Assembly: GCF_014205255.1 (NCBI RefSeq)
Contig: NZ_JACHNE010000001.1
Coordinates: 2,976,001 to 3,040,000, forward strand
Source of the DNA: Streptomyces caelestis
GTDB taxonomy: Bacteria; Actinomycetota; Actinomycetes; Streptomycetales; Streptomycetaceae
Direction: 5' to 3'
DNA length: 64,000 nt
Part shown: positions 8,333 through 15,839 of the stretch, piece by piece
Position numbering within the stretch: position 1 is the stretch's first letter
Layout: each line of letters starts with the position of its first letter
Notes under the pieces: model-generated
Database searches by the model: none
The model's input: the letters and a program-made list of their open reading frames with translations, nothing else
What the model was told of the DNA's origin: nothing
Made by a program: the position numbers and the translations under genes

Positions 8333-9414
8333 TCACACTGAGCGGGATACGGAAGACGTACGGCAGGACCGTCGCTCTCGACGAACTGGAACTGGAGGTC
8401 GCGGAGGGCGAGTTCTTCTGCCTGCTGGGCCCGTCCGGCGCGGGCAAGACCACGACGCTCAAGACCGTCGCCGGGCTGGAACAGCCCGACTCCGGCACCG
8501 TCGTGCTGGATGGCGAGGACATGCGGGGCGTGGAGCCGTACGACCGGGGCGTGGCGATGTGCTTCGAGAGCTACGCCCTCTACCCGCACCGCTCGGCCTA
8601 CGACAACCTCGCCTCGCCGCTGCGCTCCCCCCGGCACCGGCTGCCCGCCGCCGAGGCCCGGCAGCGGATCGGCGCGATCGCCGAACTGCTCGGCATCTCG
8701 GGGCTGCTGGACCGGCCCGTGGGCCGGCTGTCCAACGGGCAGCGGCAGCGCGTCGCCCTCGGCCGGGTGCTGGTCCGCCCCGCCCGGGCCTTCCTCCTCG
8801 ACGAGCCGCTCTCCCACCTCGACGCCAAACTCCGTCAGCAGATGCGGGCCGAACTGAAGGCCATCGGGGCCGTGCAGCACACCACCACGCTGTACGTCAC
8901 CCACGACTCCGTCGAGGCCCTGGCCCTCGGCGACCGGATCGGGGTCATCCGGGAGGGCCGGATCGTCCAGACGGGCACCCGGGAGGAGATCTGGTACCGG
9001 CCCCACGACACGGAGGTAGCGCGGGCCTTCGGGCGGCCCCGGATCAATCTGCTGCCGGGGGTGGTGACGGAGAGCGGCGTGCGCTCGGACGGCGGCGTGG
9101 AGCTGCCGGTCCGGGCGCAGGCGCCGGCCGGCACCGAGGTCCTGGTCGGGCTGCGGCCCCGGGACGTCGCCCTGCACGGCGAGGGGCACGAGCTGACCGG
9201 GACCGTGTACGTCACCGAGGTGCTCGGCCGGTCCGTGGAGGTCACCGTCCGGCTCGGGGCCGGGGAGCAGCGGGTGTCGCTGGTGGCGCCCCGGGCGGAC
9301 GCGGCACGCCTTCGTCCGGACGATCCGGTACGGCTGGTGGTCCGGCCTGAGAACCTGCTGCTGTTCGAGGCCGACCGGCCGGAGCGACCGGGACGACGGA
9401 TAGAGACCCAGTGA
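8329..9414 (+). CDS. ABC transporter ATP-binding protein, MalK/MsmK-type (first of two)
   Basis: Cytoplasmic ATPase that powers the importer. The 361-residue protein has Walker A GPSGAGKTT (about residues 37-45), a signature LSNGQRQRVALGR, Walker B FLLDEPLSHLD and H-loop VTHD. A C-terminal OB-like regulatory domain (about residues 240-361) is typical of the MalK class. The Q-loop, normally FQ-YALYP, reads CFESYALYP, with Glu in place of the Gln that contacts Mg and the gamma phosphate. A second MalK-type ATPase in the operon has the same change, which suggests a heterodimer. ATGA overlap with the permease. Confidence 0.9.
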   Translation: MITLSGIRKTYGRTVALDELELEVAEGEFFCLLGPSGAGKTTTLKTVAGLEQPDSGTVVLDGEDMRGVEPYDRGVAMCFESYALYPHRSAYDNLASPLRSPRHRLPAAEARQRIGAIAELLGISGLLDRPVGRLSNGQRQRVALGRVLVRPARAFLLDEPLSHLDAKLRQQMRAELKAIGAVQHTTTLYVTHDSVEALALGDRIGVIREGRIVQTGTREEIWYRPHDTEVARAFGRPRINLLPGVVTESGVRSDGGVELPVRAQAPAGTEVLVGLRPRDVALHGEGHELTGTVYVTEVLGRSVEVTVRLGAGEQRVSLVAPRADAARLRPDDPVRLVVRPENLLLFEADRPERPGRRIETQ

Positions 9415-10238
9415 TGAGCAGCAGCAGTGGTGGACAGCAGGGGCCGGCGGCGCGGCAGGCCGCCATGGCCGAGCGGGTGCTGGCCGACGGCTCGGCAACG
9501 GCGGCGGAGCTGGCCGAGCGGTTCGGGGTGAGCCTGATGACCATTCACCGGGACCTCGACGAGCTCGAACGGCAGGGCATCGTACGGAAGTTCCGGGGCG
9601 GGGTGACCGCGCAGCCGTCGGGGGTCTTCGAGTCGAACGTGCAGTACCGGCTGAAGACGATGCGGGCCGAGAAGGCCGCCGTCGCCGAGCACGCGCTGCG
9701 GCTGGTGGAGCCCGGCATGGCGATCCTGCTGGACGACTCCACGTCCACCCTGGAGATAGCCCGGCGGCTGCGCACGGGCGAGGTCACGCCGCTGACGGTC
9801 GTCACCAACTTCCTGGAGGCGATCAACCTGCTGGCCGACCAGCGGGGCATCCACCTGATGGCGCTCGGCGGCGACTACGACCCGCTGCACTCCTCGTTCC
9901 TGGGGGTGTCCTGCGTGGAGGCGGTCGAGCAGTTGCGGGTGGACGTGTGCTTCGCCTCGACGTCGGCGGTGCACGGGGGTTACGCCTACCACCAGGAACA
10001 GCACATCGTGTCCGTGAAGCGGGCGATGCTCGACGCGGCCGCGCGGAACGTCCTGCTGATCGACCACACCAAGCTCGGCCGGGTCGCCCTGCACCGGGTC
10101 GTCCCGCTGTCCCGCTTCGACACGCTCCTCGTGGACGACGGGGCGTCGGCGGAGGCGCTGCGGGACCTGGACGAGCACAAGGTCCGTTACGAGGTTTGCG
10201 CGACGAAGGGCGGCCATGACGGGACTGGAGCTACGTGA
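9414..10238 (+). CDS. DeoR/GlpR-family transcriptional regulator
   Basis: Represses sugar or polyol catabolic genes until a phosphorylated intermediate binds its C-terminal domain. The 274-residue protein has the DeoR helix-turn-helix at about residues 24-55 (AAELAERFGVSLMTIHRDLD) followed by the linker GIVRKFRGG. The C-terminal DeoR sensor domain holds LLDDSTSTLEIARRL, the NFLEAINLLA strand and LIDHTKLGRVALHRV. The ATG at 9414 overlaps the preceding stop codon; a GTG at 9411 is an alternative. Embedding in the operon points to autoregulation. Confidence 0.9.
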   Translation: MSSSSGGQQGPAARQAAMAERVLADGSATAAELAERFGVSLMTIHRDLDELERQGIVRKFRGGVTAQPSGVFESNVQYRLKTMRAEKAAVAEHALRLVEPGMAILLDDSTSTLEIARRLRTGEVTPLTVVTNFLEAINLLADQRGIHLMALGGDYDPLHSSFLGVSCVEAVEQLRVDVCFASTSAVHGGYAYHQEQHIVSVKRAMLDAAARNVLLIDHTKLGRVALHRVVPLSRFDTLLVDDGASAEALRDLDEHKVRYEVCATKGGHDGTGAT

Positions 10239-11295
10239 ACTCCGTAAGACGTACCGGTCGCGGGGGCGGCCGGCGGTGGACGCTGTACGCGGCATCGACC
10301 TGAGCCTCGGTTCAGGGGAGTTGCTCGGGCTGCTCGGTCCCTCCGGCTGCGGCAAGTCGACGACCCTGCGCATGATCGCCGGTCTTGAGCCGGTGACCGG
10401 CGGGGACATCCTGGTCGGCGGGGCGTCGGTGGTCGAGCGGCCCGCGCAGCAGCGCAACATCGGGGTCGCGTTCGAGAACTACGCGCTGTATCCGCCGCTG
10501 TCGGTGGCGGAGAACCTGGCGTTCGGGCTGAAGGCCCGGGGCCGTAGGGCTCGTGGGGACGTCGACCGCAAGGTGAAGGAGATCGCCGAGCGGGTCGGCC
10601 TGACCGACCTCCTCGACGCCCGCCCGGCCGGGCTGTCCAGCGGCCAGAAGCAGCGCGTGTCGCTGGCCCGGGCCCTGATCCGCGAACCGGACGTCCTGCT
10701 CCTCGACGAACCGCTCTCCCACCTGGACGCGGCCCAGCGGGACACCACCCGCCGTGAACTCAAGCGCATCCAGCAGGACCTGGGCCACACCACGATCCTG
10801 GTCACCCACGACCAGGAGGAGGCCCTCTCCCTCGCCGACCGGATCGCCGTGATGAAGGACGGCGTCATCCAGCAGCTCGGCACCCCCTACGAGATCTACG
10901 ACAGCCCGGCCAACGTGTTCGTCGCGGACTTCGTCGGCGAACCCGCGATCACCCTGCTGCCCGGCATCGCCGACGGCGACGGCCACGCCCGGCTCTCCGG
11001 ATCGGTGCGGATCGCGCTGCCCGTGCCGGTGGACGAGGGCCGGGAGGTGGTGGTCGGGATCCGCCCGGAGGACGTCCGGCTCACCGCCGAAGGCGGCCTG
11101 CCCGCCCGGGTCGCCGCCCATGAGCCGTTGCTGGAGTCGGGCCTCGCGACCCTCGCCCTCGACGGGGTCGGACGGCACCTCGTCGTCCTCACCGACCCCG
11201 AGGTACGGCTCGCCCACGGCGAGCGGGTCCGGGTCGCCGCCGACCGCCTGCACACCCATGTCTTCGACGCCGAGACAGGAGAAGCCCTGCGATGA
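10216..11295 (+). CDS. ABC transporter ATP-binding protein, MalK/MsmK-type (second of two)
   Basis: Second ATPase subunit of the same transporter, 359 residues. Walker A is GPSGCGKSTT, the signature is LSSGQKQRVSLAR, Walker B is VLLLDEPLSHLD and the H-loop is VTHDQEEA. The C-terminal regulatory domain is present. The Q-loop reads AFENYALYP with Glu where Gln is expected, as in the first ATPase. The start lies 23 bases inside the end of the DeoR gene. Two different ATPases per importer are known for the glycerol ABC system GlpST of rhizobia, which is why a heterodimer is inferred rather than two transporters. Confidence 0.9.
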   Translation: MTGLELRELRKTYRSRGRPAVDAVRGIDLSLGSGELLGLLGPSGCGKSTTLRMIAGLEPVTGGDILVGGASVVERPAQQRNIGVAFENYALYPPLSVAENLAFGLKARGRRARGDVDRKVKEIAERVGLTDLLDARPAGLSSGQKQRVSLARALIREPDVLLLDEPLSHLDAAQRDTTRRELKRIQQDLGHTTILVTHDQEEALSLADRIAVMKDGVIQQLGTPYEIYDSPANVFVADFVGEPAITLLPGIADGDGHARLSGSVRIALPVPVDEGREVVVGIRPEDVRLTAEGGLPARVAAHEPLLESGLATLALDGVGRHLVVLTDPEVRLAHGERVRVAADRLHTHVFDAETGEALR

Positions 11296-12323
11296 CTGCC
11301 GGAAACAGCGTGCGTGTGGTGGCCGCCGGTGACCACTTCGTCCTGCCGTCGCTGATCGCGCGGGCGGTGGAGCACGAGGTGGGGCGGGCGGACGTCAGGG
11401 AACTGAGGCTCGGCTGGCCGCTGGAGCCGTTCGGGCCGGTCGCCGAGGTGCAGGAGGCCAGTGACGCCGAGGACGAGATGATCGAGGCGCTGGCCGGGGC
11501 TCAGGTGCTGGTCACGCAGATGGGGCCGGTCACCGAACGGGTCCTCGCGGCCTGCCCGGATCTGAAGCTGGTCGTGGTCTGCCGGGGCGGGCCGGTGAAC
11601 GTCAACCTGGACGCGGCGAAGCGGCGTGACGTGCGGGTGTGCTTCGCGCCGGGACGCAACGCCGCCGCCACCGCCGAGTTCACCGTCGGCATGATGCTGG
11701 CCGCCCTGCGCCGCATCCCCCAGGCCCACGACCCGCTGGTCCGGCAGGGCAGTTGGGAGGGGGCGACGTACTACACGTACGAGCGGAGCGGTCTGGAGCT
11801 GGAGGACCTGCCCGTCGGGCTGGTCGGGTACGGGGCCGTCGGCAGCCGGGTCGCGCGGGTGCTGTGCGCGTTCGGGGCGCGGGTGATGGTGTACGACCCG
11901 TATGTGCACGGCGAGATCCACGGACTGCGCGTGACCTCGCTGGACGAACTCCTGCGCCGCTCCCAGGTGATCACCCTGCACGCCCGGCTCACTCCCGAGA
12001 CCCGGGGGCTGATCGGCGCCCGGGAGCTGGGGCTGCTGCCGTCCGGCGCGGTGGTGGTGAACGTGGCCCGGGGCCCGCTGCTGGACGAGGGCGCGCTGTG
12101 CGACGCGCTGGAGAGCGGCCAGGTGTCGGCGGCGGCGCTCGACACGTACGAGCGGGAGCCGCTGCCCGCTCAGTCGCGGCTTCTCGGGCTGGGCGACCGC
12201 GTCGTGCTGACCCCGCACCTCGGTGGTGCGTCGCGCGCGGTGGCGGAGAAGGCGGCGCGGATCGCCGCCGAAGAGGTGGGCCGCTGGGTGCGTGGCGAGC
12301 CGCTCGCGCACTGCCTGACCTGA
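11292..12323 (+). CDS. D-isomer-specific 2-hydroxyacid dehydrogenase (SerA/PGDH-like)
   Basis: NAD(P)-dependent oxidoreductase that interconverts a 2-hydroxy acid and a 2-keto acid. The 343-residue protein has the Rossmann motif VGYGAVGSRVARVL (about residues 178-191). The catalytic residues are Arg260 in VVNVARGPLLDE, Glu289 in TYEREP and His309 in VVLTPHLGG. Start overlaps the upstream stop (ATGA). With the neighbouring FGGY kinase this suggests oxidation of a sugar acid or phosphorylated acid, such as an erythronate-type compound, but that is inference. It lacks the ACT domain of true SerA. Confidence 0.88.
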   Translation: MTAGNSVRVVAAGDHFVLPSLIARAVEHEVGRADVRELRLGWPLEPFGPVAEVQEASDAEDEMIEALAGAQVLVTQMGPVTERVLAACPDLKLVVVCRGGPVNVNLDAAKRRDVRVCFAPGRNAAATAEFTVGMMLAALRRIPQAHDPLVRQGSWEGATYYTYERSGLELEDLPVGLVGYGAVGSRVARVLCAFGARVMVYDPYVHGEIHGLRVTSLDELLRRSQVITLHARLTPETRGLIGARELGLLPSGAVVVNVARGPLLDEGALCDALESGQVSAAALDTYEREPLPAQSRLLGLGDRVVLTPHLGGASRAVAEKAARIAAEEVGRWVRGEPLAHCLT

Positions 12324-12342
12324 GGACCCTGAGGAGAGCCGC

Positions 12343-13767
12343 ATGTACGTCGGTATCGATGTGGGCACGTCCATGGTCAAGGCGGCGGCCTTCGACGACA
12401 CGGGCCGGGAACTGGCCGTGTCCTCCCGCCCGGTGGACCTGAGACTGCACGACGGGTTCGTCGAGCAGGACATGGAGGAGGTGTACGGGGCGGTCGTCGC
12501 CGTGCTCGACGAGGTCACCGGGCGGGTCCCGGAGCCGGTCGAGCTGGCCGGGCTCACCGGGCAGGGCGACGGGGTGTGGCTGGTCGACGGGGAGGGGCGG
12601 CCCGTGCGGGCGGCGGCCTCCTGGATGGACGGGCGGGCGCACGAACTGGTCGACCGGTGGCTGGCCGACGGCACGTTCGAGACGGTGTTCCGGCGGACGG
12701 GCAGCGCGATGTTCCCGGGCTGCCCGGGGCCGCTGCTGGCCTGGCTGGACGGCAACGAACCGCAGACGCTGGATGCCGCGAAGGCCGCCCTGTACTGCAA
12801 GGACATGGTGTTCCAGCGGCTGACGGGGGCGGGTTCGGCGACGGATGTGTCGGACGCGTCGATGCCGTTTCTGGACCCGCGCACCCGGACGTACGACAAC
12901 CGGGTCGTGGAACTGCTGGGCCTCACGCACCGGCGCCGTCTGCTGGCACCGGTCAGCGACCCGGTCGCGACGGCCGAGGCGCGGGGCGAGGGCCTGCCGT
13001 CGGGCACGCGGATCGCGAACGGCCCGTACGATCTGCCGGCCTGCGCGCTGGGCGCCGGGGTGACGGCCCCGGGGGACGGTCTGCTGATCGTCGGGACCTG
13101 TCTGGCCAGCCTGGTCGCCACGACCGAGCTGGACCTGACGGGCGAGCCGGCGGGCCTGTACATCTCCACCGACCGGCCCGGGTACTGGCTGCGCGCCATG
13201 CCCGCGATGGTCGGCACTGCGGCCCTGGACTGGGTGCTGTCGACGACGGGCGTGCGGCACGAGGAGGTGGACGGCCTGCTGGCCGAGACCCCGCCGGGCG
13301 CGAACGGCGTCCGCGTGCTGCCGTACTTCGCGCCCTCCGGCGAACGCGCCCCCTTCGTCGAGCCACGGCTGCGCGCCGAACTCACGGGCGTCTCCCTGGA
13401 GTCGACCCGGGGCGATCTGGTCCGCGCCACCTGCGAGGGCATCGGCTATGCCGCCCGGCACTGCCTGGAGGCGGCGGGCCTCACAGGTGACCTGGCCGTC
13501 TGCGGCGGCGGCACTCGAAGCCCCGCCTGGATGCGGCTGCTCGCCGATGTGCTCGGCCGGCCGCTGCGGGTCGTCGAGGGCGAGGTGGGGGCCCGGGGCG
13601 CGGTCCTCGCGGCGGCCGAGCGGTACGGGGTGCCGCTGGACGCGCGGGGGTGGACGCGGCCGACGGAGGTCGTCGAGCCGGACCGGGGCCGGGCAGCGTT
13701 CTACACGAAAGGCTACGAGGAGCACCTGGTCCGGCTCGCCGAGGCACGGGCCAGGGCAAGGACCTGA
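12343..13767 (+). CDS. FGGY-family carbohydrate kinase (second of two)
   Basis: ATP-dependent sugar or polyol kinase, 474 residues. N-terminal domain begins VGIDVGTSMVKAAAFDDTG; LAGLTGQGDGVWLVDGEGR follows near residue 70, a form I associate with erythritol/L-xylulose-type kinases. The C-terminal domain has LAVCGGGTRSPAWMRLLADV. It follows the dehydrogenase by 19 bases with GAGGAG before the ATG. It differs clearly from the divergent FGGY kinase in the same locus, so two successive or alternative phosphorylations are possible. Confidence 0.88.
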   Translation: MYVGIDVGTSMVKAAAFDDTGRELAVSSRPVDLRLHDGFVEQDMEEVYGAVVAVLDEVTGRVPEPVELAGLTGQGDGVWLVDGEGRPVRAAASWMDGRAHELVDRWLADGTFETVFRRTGSAMFPGCPGPLLAWLDGNEPQTLDAAKAALYCKDMVFQRLTGAGSATDVSDASMPFLDPRTRTYDNRVVELLGLTHRRRLLAPVSDPVATAEARGEGLPSGTRIANGPYDLPACALGAGVTAPGDGLLIVGTCLASLVATTELDLTGEPAGLYISTDRPGYWLRAMPAMVGTAALDWVLSTTGVRHEEVDGLLAETPPGANGVRVLPYFAPSGERAPFVEPRLRAELTGVSLESTRGDLVRATCEGIGYAARHCLEAAGLTGDLAVCGGGTRSPAWMRLLADVLGRPLRVVEGEVGARGAVLAAAERYGVPLDARGWTRPTEVVEPDRGRAAFYTKGYEEHLVRLAEARARART

Positions 13768-13792
13768 ACCTCCCGATCGCGAAAGGCACCTG

Positions 13793-14833
13793 ATGCACCT
13801 GAGACGCCGATCCCTCCTGCTCGCGGCCGCCGCCACCCCGGCGGCCGCGACCGCACCCGCGCTCACGGCACCCGCGCACGCGGCCCCGGCCGGTGGGCCG
13901 CTGGTCATCGGCCACCGCGGCGCGGCCGGCTGGCGCCCCGAGCACACGGCCGCCTCGTACACGTACGCCGTGCAGACGGGCGCCGACTGGATCGAACCGG
14001 ACCTGGTGCCGACGAAGGACCACGTGCTGGTGGTCCGGCACGAGAACGAGATCTCCCAGACGACCGACGTGGCGCGCCGCCCGGAGTTCGCGGACCGCCG
14101 CACGACGAAGACGGTCGACGGCCGGTCCGTGACCGGATGGTTCACGGAGGACTTCACACTCGCCGAGCTGAAGACGCTGCGGGCGGTGGAGCGGCTGCCG
14201 CAGGTCCGCAACCGCAACACGGTCTTCGACGGGCGCGAGGAGGTCATGACCTTCCAGGAGGTCGTGGACCTGGCACGGAAGCTGTCGAAGACGCACGGCC
14301 GGACGATCGCCGTCTTCCCGGAGACCAAGCACCCGACGTACTTCCGGTCCCTCGGCCTGCCCCTGGAGCCGAAGCTGGCGGCCGCGATCCGCCGTAACCG
14401 GCTGGGCCGGCGCGAGTGCGTCGTGCAGTCCTTCGAGCCGACGAGCCTGAAGCGCATGACGGGCCTGGGCGTACCGCTGTGGCAGGCCCTGGGGACCACG
14501 GGCGGGCCGTACGACCTGCCCACGACGACCTACCGGCAGATGATGACGCCGGCCGGGCTGGCGGACATCGCCGGGTACGCGGACTGGATCGGCCCGGACA
14601 AGTCCTCGCTCGTCGGCACGTCACTCCTCGCGGACGCGCACGCGGCGGGCCTGCGCGTGGGGCCGTACACCTTCCGCGCGGAGAACCAGTTCCTGCCGGC
14701 GGAGTTCCGGCGCGGCACCGGAAGCACCGATTTCGGGGACGCGTTCGCCGAATACGCGCTGTACTACCGCATGGGGGTCGATGCGGTCGTAACCGACTTC
14801 CCGGACTTGGCGGTGATCGCGAGGAGGGGCTGA
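13793..14833 (+). CDS. Secreted glycerophosphodiester phosphodiesterase
   Basis: Hydrolyses glycerophosphodiesters to sn-glycerol 3-phosphate and an alcohol outside the cell. The 346-residue protein has a Tat-like signal peptide (LRRRSLLLAAAA, cleavage near APAHA-AP). The GDPD TIM barrel starts with the catalytic IGHRGAAGWRPEHT and the metal-binding DWIEPDLVPTKDHVLVVRHE (about residues 65-84). GAAAGG precedes the ATG by a few bases. It is the last enzyme of the rightward operon; its product would suit a transport locus for glycerol-like compounds. Confidence 0.9.
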   Translation: MHLRRRSLLLAAAATPAAATAPALTAPAHAAPAGGPLVIGHRGAAGWRPEHTAASYTYAVQTGADWIEPDLVPTKDHVLVVRHENEISQTTDVARRPEFADRRTTKTVDGRSVTGWFTEDFTLAELKTLRAVERLPQVRNRNTVFDGREEVMTFQEVVDLARKLSKTHGRTIAVFPETKHPTYFRSLGLPLEPKLAAAIRRNRLGRRECVVQSFEPTSLKRMTGLGVPLWQALGTTGGPYDLPTTTYRQMMTPAGLADIAGYADWIGPDKSSLVGTSLLADAHAAGLRVGPYTFRAENQFLPAEFRRGTGSTDFGDAFAEYALYYRMGVDAVVTDFPDLAVIARRG

Positions 14834-15060
14834 TGATTCGCAGAGCGTGCCGGACCTGCGGCACCATGCAGGACTTCCGGAAGCTCAACGAGGAGGAGCG
14901 GGCGGCGGTCCGTGAGGAGAAGAAGGATCCGCGCCACTACGTGGACAACCTCTGGCGGTGCACGGTGAAGGGCTGCCTCTGGTACCAGCCGTACCTGCAC
15001 ACGGACGGCGGCGGCGTCCTCCCCGAGCGGTTCAAGGAGGAGGCCGCCCCTGCCGGGTGA
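14833..15060 (+). CDS. Small zinc-ribbon-like protein of unknown function
   Basis: A 75-residue acidic and basic protein with two cysteine pairs, RACRTCGTM near the start and WRCTVKGCLWY in the middle, suggesting a bound zinc. The ATG overlaps the stop of the phosphodiesterase gene, so it is co-translated. No function is recognised. The conserved-looking HYVDNLWRC segment suggests it is a real gene rather than a chance frame. Confidence 0.7.
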   Translation: MIRRACRTCGTMQDFRKLNEEERAAVREEKKDPRHYVDNLWRCTVKGCLWYQPYLHTDGGGVLPERFKEEAAPAG

Positions 15061-15063
15061 GCC

Positions 15064-15702
15064 CTACAGGTTGGAGAAGTCCGGCCCCTTGGTGCGCGTG
15101 CGCTTGATCTCGTAGAAGCCCGGCACCGAGGCCACGGCGAGGGTGCCGTCCCAGAGGCGGGCGGCCTCCTCGCCCTTGGGGGCCGGGGTGACGACCGGGC
15201 CGAAGAAGGCGATCTGCTCGCCGTCGGCGCCGGGCACGGCGATGACCGGGGTGCCGACCTCCTGGCCGACCTTGTCGATGCCTTCCTTGTGGGAGGCGCG
15301 CAGCTCGGGCTCGTACGGGGTGGCGTCCCAGTGCTCCATGAGGGACTCGGGCAGGCCGACGTCCTTCAGGGCGGCGGCGACCGTCTCCTTGCCGGGGCCC
15401 TCGTCCTGGTTGTGGATGCGGGTGCCGAGCGCGGTGTAGAGGTCGCCCAGCACCTCGGCGCCGTGCTCCTGCTGTGCCGCTATGACGATGCGGACGGGGC
15501 CCCAGGCCTTGGTCTCCAGCAGGTCGCGGTACTCCTCGGGCAGCTGGTCGAGCTTGTCCTCGTTGAGCACGGCGAGGCTCATGACGTGCCAGCGGACCTC
15601 GATGTCCCTGACCTTCTCGACCTCCAGAACCCAACGGGAGGTCATCCACGCCCAGGGGCACAGCGGGTCGAACCAGAAGTCGACGGGGGTCTTGTCCGAC
15701 AT
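15064..15702 (-). CDS. DsbA-family protein, mycothiol-dependent nitroreductase Rv2466c type
   Basis: Thioredoxin-fold oxidoreductase related to Mycobacterium Rv2466c, which uses mycothiol and defends against oxidative stress. The 212-residue protein shows the family blocks DFWFDPLCPWAWMTSRW, RWHVMSLAVLNE, WGPVRIVIAAQQEHG, VGTPVIAV and FYEIKRTRTKGPDF. The active site in Rv2466c is CPWC; here it is CPWA, so the second cysteine is missing and the enzyme can only act as a monothiol. Start at 15702 is supported by AGGAGAG just upstream; an ATG four codons earlier would contain that ribosome site. Confidence 0.88.
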   Translation of the reverse strand: MSDKTPVDFWFDPLCPWAWMTSRWVLEVEKVRDIEVRWHVMSLAVLNEDKLDQLPEEYRDLLETKAWGPVRIVIAAQQEHGAEVLGDLYTALGTRIHNQDEGPGKETVAAALKDVGLPESLMEHWDATPYEPELRASHKEGIDKVGQEVGTPVIAVPGADGEQIAFFGPVVTPAPKGEEAARLWDGTLAVASVPGFYEIKRTRTKGPDFSNL

Positions 15703-15839
15703 GTCTCTCCTCATGAGGAAACCGTTTCTCCGGGAACGCCGCCGCTCGCCCCGGCCATTCCCCGCTGCCCCGCGTCAGGGGCACGTGGCAGGATCGGTGC
15801 TGTTCAGCCGTATCCGACGACGCTTGAGGAGTTCCGCCC

